The notes beneath the pieces were generated by a model. That model saw only the letters and a program-made list of their open reading frames with translations. It was not told where the DNA came from and made no database searches. This document shows, one piece after another, positions 42,257-50,931 of a stretch of DNA of 58,098 nucleotides. Position 1 is the first letter of the stretch. Each line of letters begins with the position of its first letter. Both the position numbers and the translations under genes were made by a program. The stretch is from Candidatus Neomicrothrix sp. UBA2974 (GTDB lineage Bacteria > Actinomycetota > Acidimicrobiia > Acidimicrobiales > MedAcidi-G1), in the NCBI GenBank assembly GCA_002348705.1, contig DEAU01000045.1, forward strand, positions 37,892-95,989, read 5' to 3'.

Positions 42257-43189
42257 GTGTCCCGTACCGTTGGCCCGACGGGCTCCCTGCATGCGTGTGT
42301 TTTGGTTCTGCTTCTCATCGCGGCCTGCCTCACAGCCGTTGTTTTCCCGGCGCGTGCCACGACGGACGACGGAGTCCCTCCAGCAGGATCCGTCGAGGGC
42401 TCGGAGTCAGTGGTCTTTGCTGGGGACCCCTCTCAGGCTCTAGTAATCGATCGGGCGACTGGCCTTATGCCCTTGCTTGCTGGGGCATCCGATCTTCTCC
42501 CACTGGCCATGAACGGTGTTTGGGCTGCCGGAGATCGCCTGCGGAATATGGCCAACCTTTTGCAGCGCATCAGGCAGCGGAATCGGGCAGTGGTAGAAGC
42601 CCTCGCCTTAGCCAACCGACTCGTCGCTGACAACGTCCGAGAGGCAACTGTCCTGAAGTCGGGGTACATCGACGTTCTGGAAGGAATCTCTGCCGGACAG
42701 CGGCAACGCCTCGAGCGCGAGGCCAAGATCCGGTGGAACCGCTCCGCTGTAGTCCGCCAGATGACCTCGACAGACTGGGTCTGCCCTGTCGCCGGTCGGA
42801 CCAAGTTCCGAGATTCTTGGGGTGAGCCTCGGCACGGCAACCGCCGCCATGAGGGTGTTGACCTAGTGGGATTTCGTGGCGACCCCGTTCTGGCTCCGGT
42901 TAGCGGCGAGGTGTCTCACCGCTGGGACACCATCGGTGGTTGGTCGTTCGACCTGACAACCGTCGATGGCGATTATTACTTTGGCACCCACCTATCAGGC
43001 TTTGGAAAGTCGGGCGAGGTGGAGGCCGGTGACGTCATCGGATTCCTCGGCGACACCGGGAACGCCGAGGGCGTCCACCTGCACTTCGAGTATCACCCGG
43101 GTGGCCGGGAGAACCCAGTGAACGCTTACCCGATTGTCGACATCCACTGCACCAACCGCGTCGAAATGGGACTCAGCCTTTACGACTAA
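42257..43189 (+). CDS. Secreted M23-family peptidoglycan endopeptidase
   Basis: 310 aa. A signal peptide or anchor (VLVLLLIAACLTAVVFPARA) is followed by a helical region of about 130 residues and then a LytM/M23 domain. The zinc ligands are in HEGVDLVGFRGDPV (H-x3-D) and EGVHLHFEYHPGG (HxH), with the intervening YYFGTHLSG. All catalytic residues are present, so it should cut peptidoglycan cross-links outside the cell. The helical region could tether or activate it. The start is GTG. Confidence 0.9.
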   Translation: MSRTVGPTGSLHACVLVLLLIAACLTAVVFPARATTDDGVPPAGSVEGSESVVFAGDPSQALVIDRATGLMPLLAGASDLLPLAMNGVWAAGDRLRNMANLLQRIRQRNRAVVEALALANRLVADNVREATVLKSGYIDVLEGISAGQRQRLEREAKIRWNRSAVVRQMTSTDWVCPVAGRTKFRDSWGEPRHGNRRHEGVDLVGFRGDPVLAPVSGEVSHRWDTIGGWSFDLTTVDGDYYFGTHLSGFGKSGEVEAGDVIGFLGDTGNAEGVHLHFEYHPGGRENPVNAYPIVDIHCTNRVEMGLSLYD

Positions 43190-43209
43190 CGGTTGCCTTG
43201 TTTACATAG

Positions 43210-43242
43210 GAGTCGCATGCAGAACTGCCTGGGTGGCGACTC
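43210..43242. terminator. 7-bp hairpin between convergent M23 and fabI genes
   Basis: GAGTCGC (43210-43216) pairs with GCGACTC (43236-43242) around a 19-base loop that holds a small GCAG/CTGC pairing. There is no T-run. It is a plausible shared terminator. Confidence 0.35.
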
Positions 43243-43248
43243 AGGGAA

Positions 43249-44025
43249 TCATGCCCCGATGGCGTGGTAGCCGCCATCGACATGGAGCATCTCGCCAGTG
43301 GTGGCTGGGAACCAGTCTGAAAGGAGTGCTACACAAGCGCGGGCTACTGCCTCGCCGTCGTTCACATCCCAGCCCAGCGGGGCGCGAGTGCCCCAGGCGT
43401 CCTCGAACTCGGCGAAGCCAGGGATGCTTTTGGCGGCCATCGTGCGGATCGGGCCTGCGGCCACCATGTTTACTCTTACGCCGTCAGGGCCAAGGGTCCG
43501 AGCCAGGTATCGAGAAGTCGATTCGAGGGCAGCCTTGGCTACTCCCATCCAGTTGTATGCCGGCCAGGCAAATCTGGCGTCGAAGTCGAGCCCCACTATG
43601 GACCCCCCGCCGGTCATCAGCGGAGCAACCACCTCAGCCACGGTCTTCAGGGAGTAGGCGGAGATTTCCATCGCCACCGATACGTCCGACCAGTCGGCGG
43701 CCATAAAGTCCTCGCCGAGGCATACCTCCGGAGCGAAGCCGATGGCATGGAGTGCGCCGTCCACTTTCCCCCATCGCTTCGACAAATCTGATCGCAGAGC
43801 TTCGGCTTGCTCGGGAGAAGTGACGTCGAACTCCAACACGTCGGCCTCCATCGGTAACTTGCGGGCCGTGCGCTCGGTGAGGCGCATGCCCCGACCTGCA
43901 CCGGTCAGAATGATCTCCGCCCCTTCCTCCTGGGCCAGTCGAGCCACCGAGAAGGCCAGCGAGACGTCAGTCAGAACGCCAGTGATCAGCAGGTGCTTGT
44001 CATCGAGGAGTCCCACGCTAGACAC
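43249..44025 (-). CDS. fabI: Enoyl-[acyl-carrier-protein] reductase (FabI/InhA-like)
   Basis: NADH-dependent SDR that completes each cycle of fatty-acid elongation. 258 aa. The cofactor region is LLITGVLTDVSLAFSVARLA, and the catalytic Tyr-x6-Lys is in YNWMGVAKAALES, the hallmark of FabI/InhA. AAGPIRTMAAKSIPGF is the substrate-loop region. It resembles InhA more than proteobacterial FabI (GVLTDVS, ALHAIGFAP). Two GTG codons compete as start (44025 and one four codons later); GGAAGG is better spaced for the second. Confidence 0.94.
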   Translation of the reverse strand: MSSVGLLDDKHLLITGVLTDVSLAFSVARLAQEEGAEIILTGAGRGMRLTERTARKLPMEADVLEFDVTSPEQAEALRSDLSKRWGKVDGALHAIGFAPEVCLGEDFMAADWSDVSVAMEISAYSLKTVAEVVAPLMTGGGSIVGLDFDARFAWPAYNWMGVAKAALESTSRYLARTLGPDGVRVNMVAAGPIRTMAAKSIPGFAEFEDAWGTRAPLGWDVNDGEAVARACVALLSDWFPATTGEMLHVDGGYHAIGA

Positions 44026-44136
44026 GCCTTCCGCTCGCCCGGCCGCGGCTCGGCCGGTGTCCAGAGATCCTAGGTCGGACCTCGTCGGTGACCGATGACT
44101 GCAGAAATGTTCAAGCTGGCGGCCCTCCCCAGCACG

Positions 44137-44142
44137 TAGTCT
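44137..44142 (+). promoter_or_regulatory. Leaderless-type -10 box for the F420:NADP reductase gene
   Basis: TAGTCT ends six bases before the ATG at 44149. No Shine-Dalgarno is visible. Confidence 0.5.
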
Positions 44143-44148
44143 CCTTCG

Positions 44149-44805
44149 ATGGAGATTGGACTGCTCGGTGCTACCGGACCTGCGGGACAGGCGCTGGCCG
44201 TGAGGCTGGCATCAGTGGGTCACGAGGTCATTTTGGGTTCCCGTTCCAAGTACCGGGCCATGGAGGTCCGAGACAAACTTTTGGATTGCTGGCCGAAACG
44301 GGATCTGATCATCCGCTCTGCCGACAACGCAGGGGCCGCCAAAGGTGAGGTGGTGGTGATTGCCACACCGTGGGACGCTGCTGCGGCTACCGCTCGCTCG
44401 GTGGCTGACCATCTCCATCGCAAGGTGGTGGTGTGCATGTCCAATGCCATTGCCCAGGTGGCTGGAGAGTTTCAGCCGTTGGTCCCTCCCCGGGGTTCGG
44501 TGTCGGCAAGCGTTCAAGCCGAGGTGACTGACTCCTATGTGGCGGCTGCACTCCACCACGTGCCTGCCACAGAATTGGGGGACCTAGATCATGAGGTGGT
44601 CAGCGATGTGCTTATCTGCTCTGACCACGAAAAGGCCACTGAAACAGTGTCTTCGATCATCGCTGATATCCCGGGCGCGCGGCCGCTCGATGCCGGTGGA
44701 TTGTCAAACGCCACGGCCATTGAGGCGTTCACCGCTGTTCTTCTCCAACTAAATGATCGGTACGGCACTCGGGTAGCAGTCCGCTTGACCGGTATCGAGG
44801 ACTGA
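44149..44805 (+). CDS. npdG: F420:NADP oxidoreductase-like protein (Fno/NpdG)
   Basis: 218-aa Rossmann protein that moves hydride between coenzyme F420 and NADP. IGLLGATGPAGQALAVRLAS is the dinucleotide-binding start, ILGSRSK the NADP-phosphate site, VVVIATPW, VVVCMSNAI and DAGGLSNATAIEAFTAVL are the following family blocks. It probably supplies reduced F420 for enzymes such as the two luciferase-like oxidoreductases at 52.9-54.7 kb. It is monocistronic as far as can be seen. Confidence 0.9.
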   Translation: MEIGLLGATGPAGQALAVRLASVGHEVILGSRSKYRAMEVRDKLLDCWPKRDLIIRSADNAGAAKGEVVVIATPWDAAAATARSVADHLHRKVVVCMSNAIAQVAGEFQPLVPPRGSVSASVQAEVTDSYVAAALHHVPATELGDLDHEVVSDVLICSDHEKATETVSSIIADIPGARPLDAGGLSNATAIEAFTAVLLQLNDRYGTRVAVRLTGIED

Positions 44806-44842
44806 TTCTCTGGTCTGGCTAGGTCGCTAGCCTCGAGTTCGC

Positions 44843-46861
44843 ATGTCCGAAATCACCATCTCTCTTCCAGACGGCTCGTCGCGAAGCCTGCCCATTGGCG
44901 CCACAGGCGCTGATCTGGCCACCGACATTGGCCCGAGCCTGGCTAAGGCGGCCTTGATCGTGACCGTCGACGGGGTAGGTCAAGATCTCAGCCGGCCGCT
45001 GCATGATGGAGATTCGGTGAAGGTCGTGACGGCCGACTTTGAGGAGGGCCTGCACACTCTCCGTCATTCCACGGCGCATGTACTGGCCCAGGCTGTCCTC
45101 GACCTATGGCCGGGGGCGACCCATGCCATCGGCCCGCCGATCGAACACGGCTTCTACTACGACTTCGAATTACCAGACAACAGATCATTCACCGATGAAG
45201 ACCTTGAAGCCATTGAGGCGCGGATGCGAGAGATCATTGTCGCCGACCAGGATTTCGAGCGCTGTGAGGCCGGTTCAGCTGAAGCTCTCGATCTGTTTGC
45301 CGAGCATCGATACAAGCGGGAAATCATTGAAAAGGTCACTTCTGGCGAGGCCGATAAGGAACTTTCCGGCGAGGCGGCCTCCGATGGGGTCGTTACCTAT
45401 TACCGAAACGGAGATGGCTTTGTCGACCTGTGCACCGGGCCACATGTTCCATCCACTGGCCGCCTCGGCCACTTCGTTCTGCAAAAGGTAGCAGGGGCCT
45501 ACTGGCGTGGCGATGAGAAGCAACCGATGCTCCAGCGGATATATGGCACCGCCTGGGGGGACAAAAAGTCGCTCAAGCAACACTTGCATCGCCTCGCCGA
45601 GGCGGAAAAACGTGACCATCGACGCCTCGCTGGCGAGTTGGACCTCGTGTCGTGGCCGGATGCGCTCGGTCCCGGACTGGCAGTCTGGCATCCAAAGGGG
45701 GCACTAGTCCGAAAACTGATCGAAGACTACAGCCGGACTCGCCACGAGGCAGGCGGCTATGACTTCGTCTACAGCCCCCACATTGCCAAATCCGTGCTCT
45801 GGGAGACCAGCGGTCATCTCGACTTCTATGCCGATGGCATGTACCCCCCGATGGAACTGGACGGGGCGACGTATTACCCGAAGCCCATGAACTGTCCATT
45901 TCACGTGTCGATCTTCCAGAGCCGACAATGCAGCTATAGGGACCTGCCCCGTCGATTCTTCGAACTGGGGGCCGTCTACCGCTATGAATTATCCGGCGCC
46001 GTCCACGGCTTGCTTCGCAGCCGCGGATTCACGCAGGACGACAGCCACATCTTCTGCACACCAGGCCAGGTGCCCGACGAGCTTGCATCGTTGCTGGATT
46101 TCACCCTCAGCGTGCTGAGAGCCTTCGGTTTTGACGACTTCCAAGCCAAGCTGTCGACGCGCCCAATTGAAAAATCAGTCGGTGAGGAATCTCTCTGGCA
46201 GTTGGCCACCGACGGCCTCCGATCTGCGCTTGAGTCGGCCGCCCTCGACTATGTGGTCGACGAGGGAGGGGGCGCCTTTTACGGGCCGAAGATTGATGTC
46301 GACGTCACCGACGCCATCGGCCGTCCTTGGCAGTTGTCGACCATCCAACTGGATTTCAACCTCCCCGAACGTTTCGGACTCGAATATGTGGGAGCCGATG
46401 GAGGTCGGCACCGACCGGTAATGATTCACCGGGCCTTGATGGGGTCCATCGAGCGATTCTTTGGCGTCCTGTTGGAGCACTATGCAGGCGCCTTCCCTGT
46501 CTGGCTTGCTCCGGAACAGGTTCGGGTACTGCCAGTAGCTGATGAGCATCAGGCCTACGCTGAGTCGGTCCGTGACATTTTGGTTGCTGATGGCCGCCGA
46601 GTGACAGTCGATCCGGCCGACGAACCGCTCGGTAAACGGGTTCGCGCCGCAAAAGTTGAGAAGGTGCCCCACGTGTTGGTAGTGGGCGACGACGACGCAG
46701 CAAATGGCACGGTAGGAGATAACTCACGCGGTGCTGAGGGGCCGGAACGGGATCTCCCGTTGGAAGAGTTCCGGTCCCGGATGACGACAGCGGTCGAGTC
46801 GGGAGCGCCGGTGGCCGGTCCGATCGCGAACGCAACTTCGTTCAAGGAGCAGGGATCCTGA
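44843..46861 (+). CDS. thrS: Threonyl-tRNA synthetase
   Basis: Class II synthetase, 672 aa. An N-terminal TGS domain (ISLPDGSSRSLP) is followed by the editing domain with HSTAHVLAQAV and the late Cys/His block DLCTGPHVPSTG. The catalytic core has the zinc Cys in KPMNCPFHVSIF, then motif 2 RRFFELGAVYRYELSG and motif 3 with PVMIHRALMGSIERF. The C-terminal anticodon-binding domain is complete. TAGCCT lies nine bases before the ATG. The stop overlaps the HIT gene, giving a four-gene chain of overlapping frames. Confidence 0.97.
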   Translation: MSEITISLPDGSSRSLPIGATGADLATDIGPSLAKAALIVTVDGVGQDLSRPLHDGDSVKVVTADFEEGLHTLRHSTAHVLAQAVLDLWPGATHAIGPPIEHGFYYDFELPDNRSFTDEDLEAIEARMREIIVADQDFERCEAGSAEALDLFAEHRYKREIIEKVTSGEADKELSGEAASDGVVTYYRNGDGFVDLCTGPHVPSTGRLGHFVLQKVAGAYWRGDEKQPMLQRIYGTAWGDKKSLKQHLHRLAEAEKRDHRRLAGELDLVSWPDALGPGLAVWHPKGALVRKLIEDYSRTRHEAGGYDFVYSPHIAKSVLWETSGHLDFYADGMYPPMELDGATYYPKPMNCPFHVSIFQSRQCSYRDLPRRFFELGAVYRYELSGAVHGLLRSRGFTQDDSHIFCTPGQVPDELASLLDFTLSVLRAFGFDDFQAKLSTRPIEKSVGEESLWQLATDGLRSALESAALDYVVDEGGGAFYGPKIDVDVTDAIGRPWQLSTIQLDFNLPERFGLEYVGADGGRHRPVMIHRALMGSIERFFGVLLEHYAGAFPVWLAPEQVRVLPVADEHQAYAESVRDILVADGRRVTVDPADEPLGKRVRAAKVEKVPHVLVVGDDDAANGTVGDNSRGAEGPERDLPLEEFRSRMTTAVESGAPVAGPIANATSFKEQGS

Positions 46862-47376
46862 GCGGGCTGGAGCGGCTCTGGGCCGGCTGGCGGCATGCCT
46901 ACGTTTCCAGACTGGACGAAGGCACGGACGTCACGTTCGCTGACGACGGTCGGACCCTGTTTGAGGTTTTGGCCGACGAAGACCGTCCGGATGATGAGAC
47001 CTACGTGGTCCACCGAGGTCCGACCTGTTTCGCAGTGATGAACGTCTACCCGTACTCGACTGGACACCTAATGGTGTTGCCCCGAAGGGCAGTGGCCGAA
47101 CTGGGCGAATTGGCGATGGACGAGCACGAAGAGTTGTGGTCCACGGTGCGCGATGCGGTAGTTGCCGTTCAGACTGCACTAAAGCCCGGGGGCGTCAACG
47201 TTGGTCTAAACATTGGCCGGGCGGCTGGAGCCGGAATTCCAGATCACCTGCACGTGCATGTGGTGCCGCGATGGTCGGGAGACACCAACTTCACGACCAC
47301 CGTGGCCAACATCCGTGTTCTTCCCGAGCCGCTGAAAGACTCATGGGCCCGGATCCGGGAGGCTTGGCCGACATGA
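46858..47376 (+). CDS. HIT-family nucleotide hydrolase/phosphorylase, probable CTG start
   Basis: Histidine-triad protein related to mycobacterial Ap4A phosphorylase. The triad is in DHLHVHVVPRWSGDTNF, and VMNVYPYSTGHLMVLPRR is the nucleotide-binding half. No ATG or GTG exists in frame before a conserved N-terminal stretch (LERLWAGWRHAYVSRL). A CTG at 46858 overlaps the thrS stop (CTGA) and has AAGGAG eight bases upstream, so I take CTG as the start (172 aa). The alternative TTG at 46969 would remove the conserved N-terminus. It sits in a chain with thrS upstream and a PH-like gene downstream (ATGA). Confidence 0.85.
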   Translation: MSGLERLWAGWRHAYVSRLDEGTDVTFADDGRTLFEVLADEDRPDDETYVVHRGPTCFAVMNVYPYSTGHLMVLPRRAVAELGELAMDEHEELWSTVRDAVVAVQTALKPGGVNVGLNIGRAAGAGIPDHLHVHVVPRWSGDTNFTTTVANIRVLPEPLKDSWARIREAWPT

Positions 47377-47888
47377 CTCAACCCCGCTCGGGGGATGACT
47401 CGCCGGTAGATGGCGACCGCATTCTCTGGGAGGGTTCATCCACGGCTCGCTGGCCCGCAGTGCTGGCCGGTCTAATGGCTCTATGGGCATTGGTAATAGT
47501 TGTGTGGCTTCCGCCCGCTTGGCCTGGCTCCTTATCACTCTTACTTTCGACGATGATTGTGCTGCCCCTAGGCCGGATCGACGTTCGAGTGGCTGGCGCA
47601 GGCGTCGAGGTGTCCTATGGGCGGTCCGGCTTAATCAGGCAGCGAGTCCATCGGGAACGAATCGACTCGACCGCCATTGTCTGTCTATCGGCCTGGTCCG
47701 GTGGTGGTCTGGGGTACAAGGGAAGCCTCCGTCTGCTGGGGTGGGCACGGGCGGCGAACCGAGGTGGGCCAGGTCTCCGTCTTCGACTTGACGATCGCCG
47801 CAGCTACACAGTTTCAGTGGACGATCCCCAAGGTGCGGTCGATGCCCTCACTGTCCTCGGGGTGCCTCAGCGGGCCAACGACGAGTGA
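47373..47888 (+). CDS. Two-helix membrane protein with PH-like domain (DUF3093-like)
   Basis: 171 aa. Two adjacent membrane helices (AVLAGLMALWALVIVVWL and SLSLLLSTMIVLPL) are followed by a beta-rich cytoplasmic part: GRIDVRVAGAGVEVSYG, SGGGLGYKGSLRLLGW, and LRLRLDDRRSYTVSVDDP. This order matches the actinobacterial DUF3093/PH-like membrane proteins. Function is unknown. Its ATG overlaps the HIT stop and its stop overlaps the next gene (GTGA). The frame is open further upstream but overlaps the HIT gene. Confidence 0.75.
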   Translation: MTQPRSGDDSPVDGDRILWEGSSTARWPAVLAGLMALWALVIVVWLPPAWPGSLSLLLSTMIVLPLGRIDVRVAGAGVEVSYGRSGLIRQRVHRERIDSTAIVCLSAWSGGGLGYKGSLRLLGWARAANRGGPGLRLRLDDRRSYTVSVDDPQGAVDALTVLGVPQRANDE

Positions 47889-49366
47889 GATGGCCATCAG
47901 TGGCCGGTGCCGGCCTTGGGTCCGTCCTAGTGCTATTGGCGGGTTGTGGCGACACCGAGAAAGTTCGCGAATTCGAACCTGATCCGGTGGCTTGGGGTGG
48001 CTGTGTGGAGTACCTCGACGAGCCCGAGACGGCTATCGAATGCGCAACGCTTAATGTGCCGCTCGATCATGCCGACCCGGGGGGCGCTGAAATCAACTTG
48101 GCGGTGGCTCGATTGCCGGCGACCGCCGAGCCACGCATCGGAGTCCTAGCCCTGAACCCGGGCGGGCCCGGCGGTTCAGGGATCGAGTTCCTCAATTGGT
48201 TCGGTCCGTATGTCGCTGAAACGGGGCTTCTAGGCCGCTTTGACCTGGTGTCCTTTGATCCACGTGGAGTGGGCGCGAGCACGCCGGTCCGTTGTGGGGA
48301 AGACTTGGACAACGAGTTCGTGATCCTAGGGCCGGACGAGGGACTGCCCGAGGTGCTCCAAGCCGCCGAGGAGATGGTGGAGGCCTGCCGGGAGCAAAGC
48401 GGCAATCTGCTGGCCCACGTAGGGACCAACGCCGCGGCTCGTGACCTCGATCTTTTGCGCAGAGCCCTCGGTGAGGAGCGTCTCACCTACCTGGGCTATT
48501 CCTATGGCACGCGTTTGGGAGCCGCCTATGCCGGTCTGTATCCAGATCAGGTTCGGGCCATGGTGCTGGACGGACCAGTGGACCCGACTGAGCACCCGAG
48601 TCGGCCCACACGAATACAGGCAGATGGCTTTGAGTCGTCGTGGACGGCGTTCGCCAGATGGTGCGCAGATAATCTCGACTGTCAACTGAACGCGCACGGT
48701 GGAGCCGATGTGGTGCTGGACGCGGTCCTTGCTGCTGCTGCGGTCTCACCGTTGCCTGCAGGTGAGCGGGAGGTCACTGAGTCTGAGGTTTACCTCGGTG
48801 TGCTGGCCGGGCTCTACTCACCGGGCTACTGGCCGGATATGGCCACTGGGCTTTTTGAGGTAGTGGACAACGGATCCGCAGAGATTCTTCAGGCTTTTGG
48901 CGATCTAATGGCTGGACGACGAGAGGACGGAAGCTACGACGGTTCGGTTGACGCGATGTTTTTGATCGACTGTGCTGACGATCCGGAACGACCGCCACCC
49001 TCGGAGGTCTACGAGGCCAACGAGGCCATAGCGGCTTCGCTAGCGCGATTTAACAGCGCGTTTCGGGGCTCAGTGGGCTGCCATCCACTCCCGGAAGCGG
49101 TGGATCCCCTCCACATGGGCTCGGCTGACTTACTGGTTCCGGCGCTCGTCGTCGCTCTGGAAGGGGATCCTGCGACTCCGCCTTTTTGGGCTGAACGGCT
49201 GGCTCTTGTGCTGGAGGACGCTGTGGTGGTCTGGTCGGATGCCGAGGGCCATGGCGCCTATTTAGCTCATTCGTGGTGCCTAACAGGGCCAATCACCGAC
49301 TACCTGATTGATCTAGTGGTCCCACTTGACGGCTGGTCTTGCGATGAACCCGACGGGTGGCCCTAA
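47885..49366 (+). CDS. Lipoprotein alpha/beta-hydrolase, tripeptidyl-peptidase-like (S33)
   Basis: 493-aa exported peptidase-type hydrolase. The N-terminus has a signal with lipobox VLLAGC. The catalytic Ser is in LGYSYGTRLGAAYAGLYP, the oxyanion region in LALNPGGPGGSGIEF, DLVSFDPRGVGAS precedes, and the Asp and His are expected in VALEGDPATPP and AEGHGAYL near the end, as in the Streptomyces tripeptidyl aminopeptidase family (SlpD/E). Substrate is probably short peptides outside the membrane. The GTG start overlaps the PH-like gene. Confidence 0.88.
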   Translation: MRWPSVAGAGLGSVLVLLAGCGDTEKVREFEPDPVAWGGCVEYLDEPETAIECATLNVPLDHADPGGAEINLAVARLPATAEPRIGVLALNPGGPGGSGIEFLNWFGPYVAETGLLGRFDLVSFDPRGVGASTPVRCGEDLDNEFVILGPDEGLPEVLQAAEEMVEACREQSGNLLAHVGTNAAARDLDLLRRALGEERLTYLGYSYGTRLGAAYAGLYPDQVRAMVLDGPVDPTEHPSRPTRIQADGFESSWTAFARWCADNLDCQLNAHGGADVVLDAVLAAAAVSPLPAGEREVTESEVYLGVLAGLYSPGYWPDMATGLFEVVDNGSAEILQAFGDLMAGRREDGSYDGSVDAMFLIDCADDPERPPPSEVYEANEAIAASLARFNSAFRGSVGCHPLPEAVDPLHMGSADLLVPALVVALEGDPATPPFWAERLALVLEDAVVVWSDAEGHGAYLAHSWCLTGPITDYLIDLVVPLDGWSCDEPDGWP

Positions 49367-49532
49367 CTGGCAGCGTCTTTCGTTTCTTTGGATGGCCTAT
49401 TCGTATGGAACGACGGAAGAGGTCTTGTCGGCGGAAGCCCCCTTTGGGCAACGTTGCGGGCGGACGGCCGCGCGTTGCTGGCTTGGAGCGATGACCTTGC
49501 GGACGTCCTTAGCTAGTTGGTTTCTGGATCCA

Positions 49533-50579
49533 TTAGCCGGCAAGGACACCAGCGGTTTGGGAATCGAGGTGACCGGCGTCGTGCATCCATCGGATGGTGT
49601 CGGTCAAGGTTTGGCGAAGTGTGATAGAGGGGAATCCGAAGGCATCGGCCGCACTGGACTGGTCCACAGAACGCAACCCGCCGGCTCGAGCGTTGCCGAC
49701 GGTGAGACGTGCCGTTTCTGCGGTGAGCGGCATCTTGTTGCCTGTCGTGCGCGCGACGAGGTCACAGACGGCGCCCATAGCCAGCAGTGGCCAAGCCGGA
49801 CTTCCCAGCACTCGAACCCGCCGACCGGTTAGCTCTGCTGTGGTTGCGAGCACCTCGGCCATAGTGCTTAGGTGGCCGGCTAGCAAATGGCGGGCAGGCG
49901 CGGGGCCTGTGTCCAACGCTCCCACGCAAACAGCGGCCACGTCGCGTGCGTCGACGAAGCCGATTCGCAGGGACCGTGGGAGTGCCACGGTGCGCATTCG
50001 GACCCAATCCCGCATCATGGCCATCGAATCACTCAGTTCTGGACTGGGATCTAGTGGGCCGAGGACACCACCGGGACATACGACGACGACCGGGCGACCC
50101 GCTTCCTGATGGGTAACGGCCGCCGTGTCAGCGGAGATCTTGCTGCCTGTGTAGGCGCCACACTCGGGTCCTGTCGGACTGTCAGGGGTCACATTGGTTC
50201 GATCGGCGGCGTACACACCCATCGACGACACGTGGATCACTCGGAATAGGTCCCTTCGGGCTGCTTCGTCGAGTAGAACTCTGGTTGATCTCGGGTTTAC
50301 CGAACGCATGTTGCTGGCTTGGCGAGGATCCAGACTGAAAACGGCTCCGGCATGGATTAGGCACTCGATGTCGTCCAGCGAGGCGGCTAGTCGGTCGTGG
50401 TCATCGAGGTCGGCCTCGTAGACCTCGGCGTCGTTCGGGCTGAGGCCGTGAAGGACTAGTGAGTCGGCAGCCTTTGCCGGATTTCGGACCACCATCCGGA
50501 CGTCGTGACCGGCGGCTAGTGCCTGAGCGGTGCAGTGCGAGCCAATCAGGCCCGTCGCCCCTGTGATAGCCACACGCAT
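49533..50579 (-). CDS. NAD-dependent epimerase/reductase (extended SDR)
   Basis: 348 aa. RVAITGATGLIGSHCTAQAL is the dinucleotide site, VIHVSSMGVYAADR the Ser block, and YTGSKISADT the Tyr-x3-Lys pair, like the dihydroflavonol-reductase-type SDRs. Start chosen at ATG 50579 with AAGGAATGGGG upstream, since the open frame before it has no family resemblance. Substrate unknown. The 166 bases between its end and the hydrolase at 49366 are gene-free. Confidence 0.88.
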   Translation of the reverse strand: MRVAITGATGLIGSHCTAQALAAGHDVRMVVRNPAKAADSLVLHGLSPNDAEVYEADLDDHDRLAASLDDIECLIHAGAVFSLDPRQASNMRSVNPRSTRVLLDEAARRDLFRVIHVSSMGVYAADRTNVTPDSPTGPECGAYTGSKISADTAAVTHQEAGRPVVVVCPGGVLGPLDPSPELSDSMAMMRDWVRMRTVALPRSLRIGFVDARDVAAVCVGALDTGPAPARHLLAGHLSTMAEVLATTAELTGRRVRVLGSPAWPLLAMGAVCDLVARTTGNKMPLTAETARLTVGNARAGGLRSVDQSSAADAFGFPSITLRQTLTDTIRWMHDAGHLDSQTAGVLAG

Positions 50580-50669
50580 GCCCCATTCCTTCTTCTTTAG
50601 TGGGCGTCGGGCTAAACCTAGTTGAGGAGATTTCATCACCCCAGAGCGACAGTCTGGCAGGATGCCAGC

Positions 50670-50840
50670 GTGCGCCGAGACCGTGGAACCACGTTTGTAC
50701 TCTCTGTCGCTGTTGTGCTTCTTTGCGCGGTCGCAGCGGCCACCGGTGTTATGGCGACCAGCGCCGTGGTCTTTCTTCTTATCTTGGCTGGAGTGACCGC
50801 CGGGGTGGCGGCCCTGGCCGATCGACATCAGAGTCGATGA
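50670..50840 (+). CDS. Small two-helix membrane protein
   Basis: 56 aa: a short basic start (RRDRG) is followed by two hydrophobic segments, TFVLSVAVVLLCAVAAATGV and AVVFLLILAGVTAGVAAL, ending DRHQSR. The positive-inside pattern puts both ends in the cytoplasm. GTG start; CAGGAT ends six bases upstream, a near match to the leaderless pattern. No family is recognised. It may simply be a chance frame with hydrophobic composition, but codon usage and the clean two-helix layout favour a gene. Confidence 0.45.
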   Translation: MRRDRGTTFVLSVAVVLLCAVAAATGVMATSAVVFLLILAGVTAGVAALADRHQSR

Positions 50841-50931
50841 CTGGGTTGTTCCGATAACTTTAGGTTGTCGAGCGACCTGGGGACTTAGGGATTTGCTCCG
50901 GGCTAACAGCCAATAGATAGGGGAACTTCTG

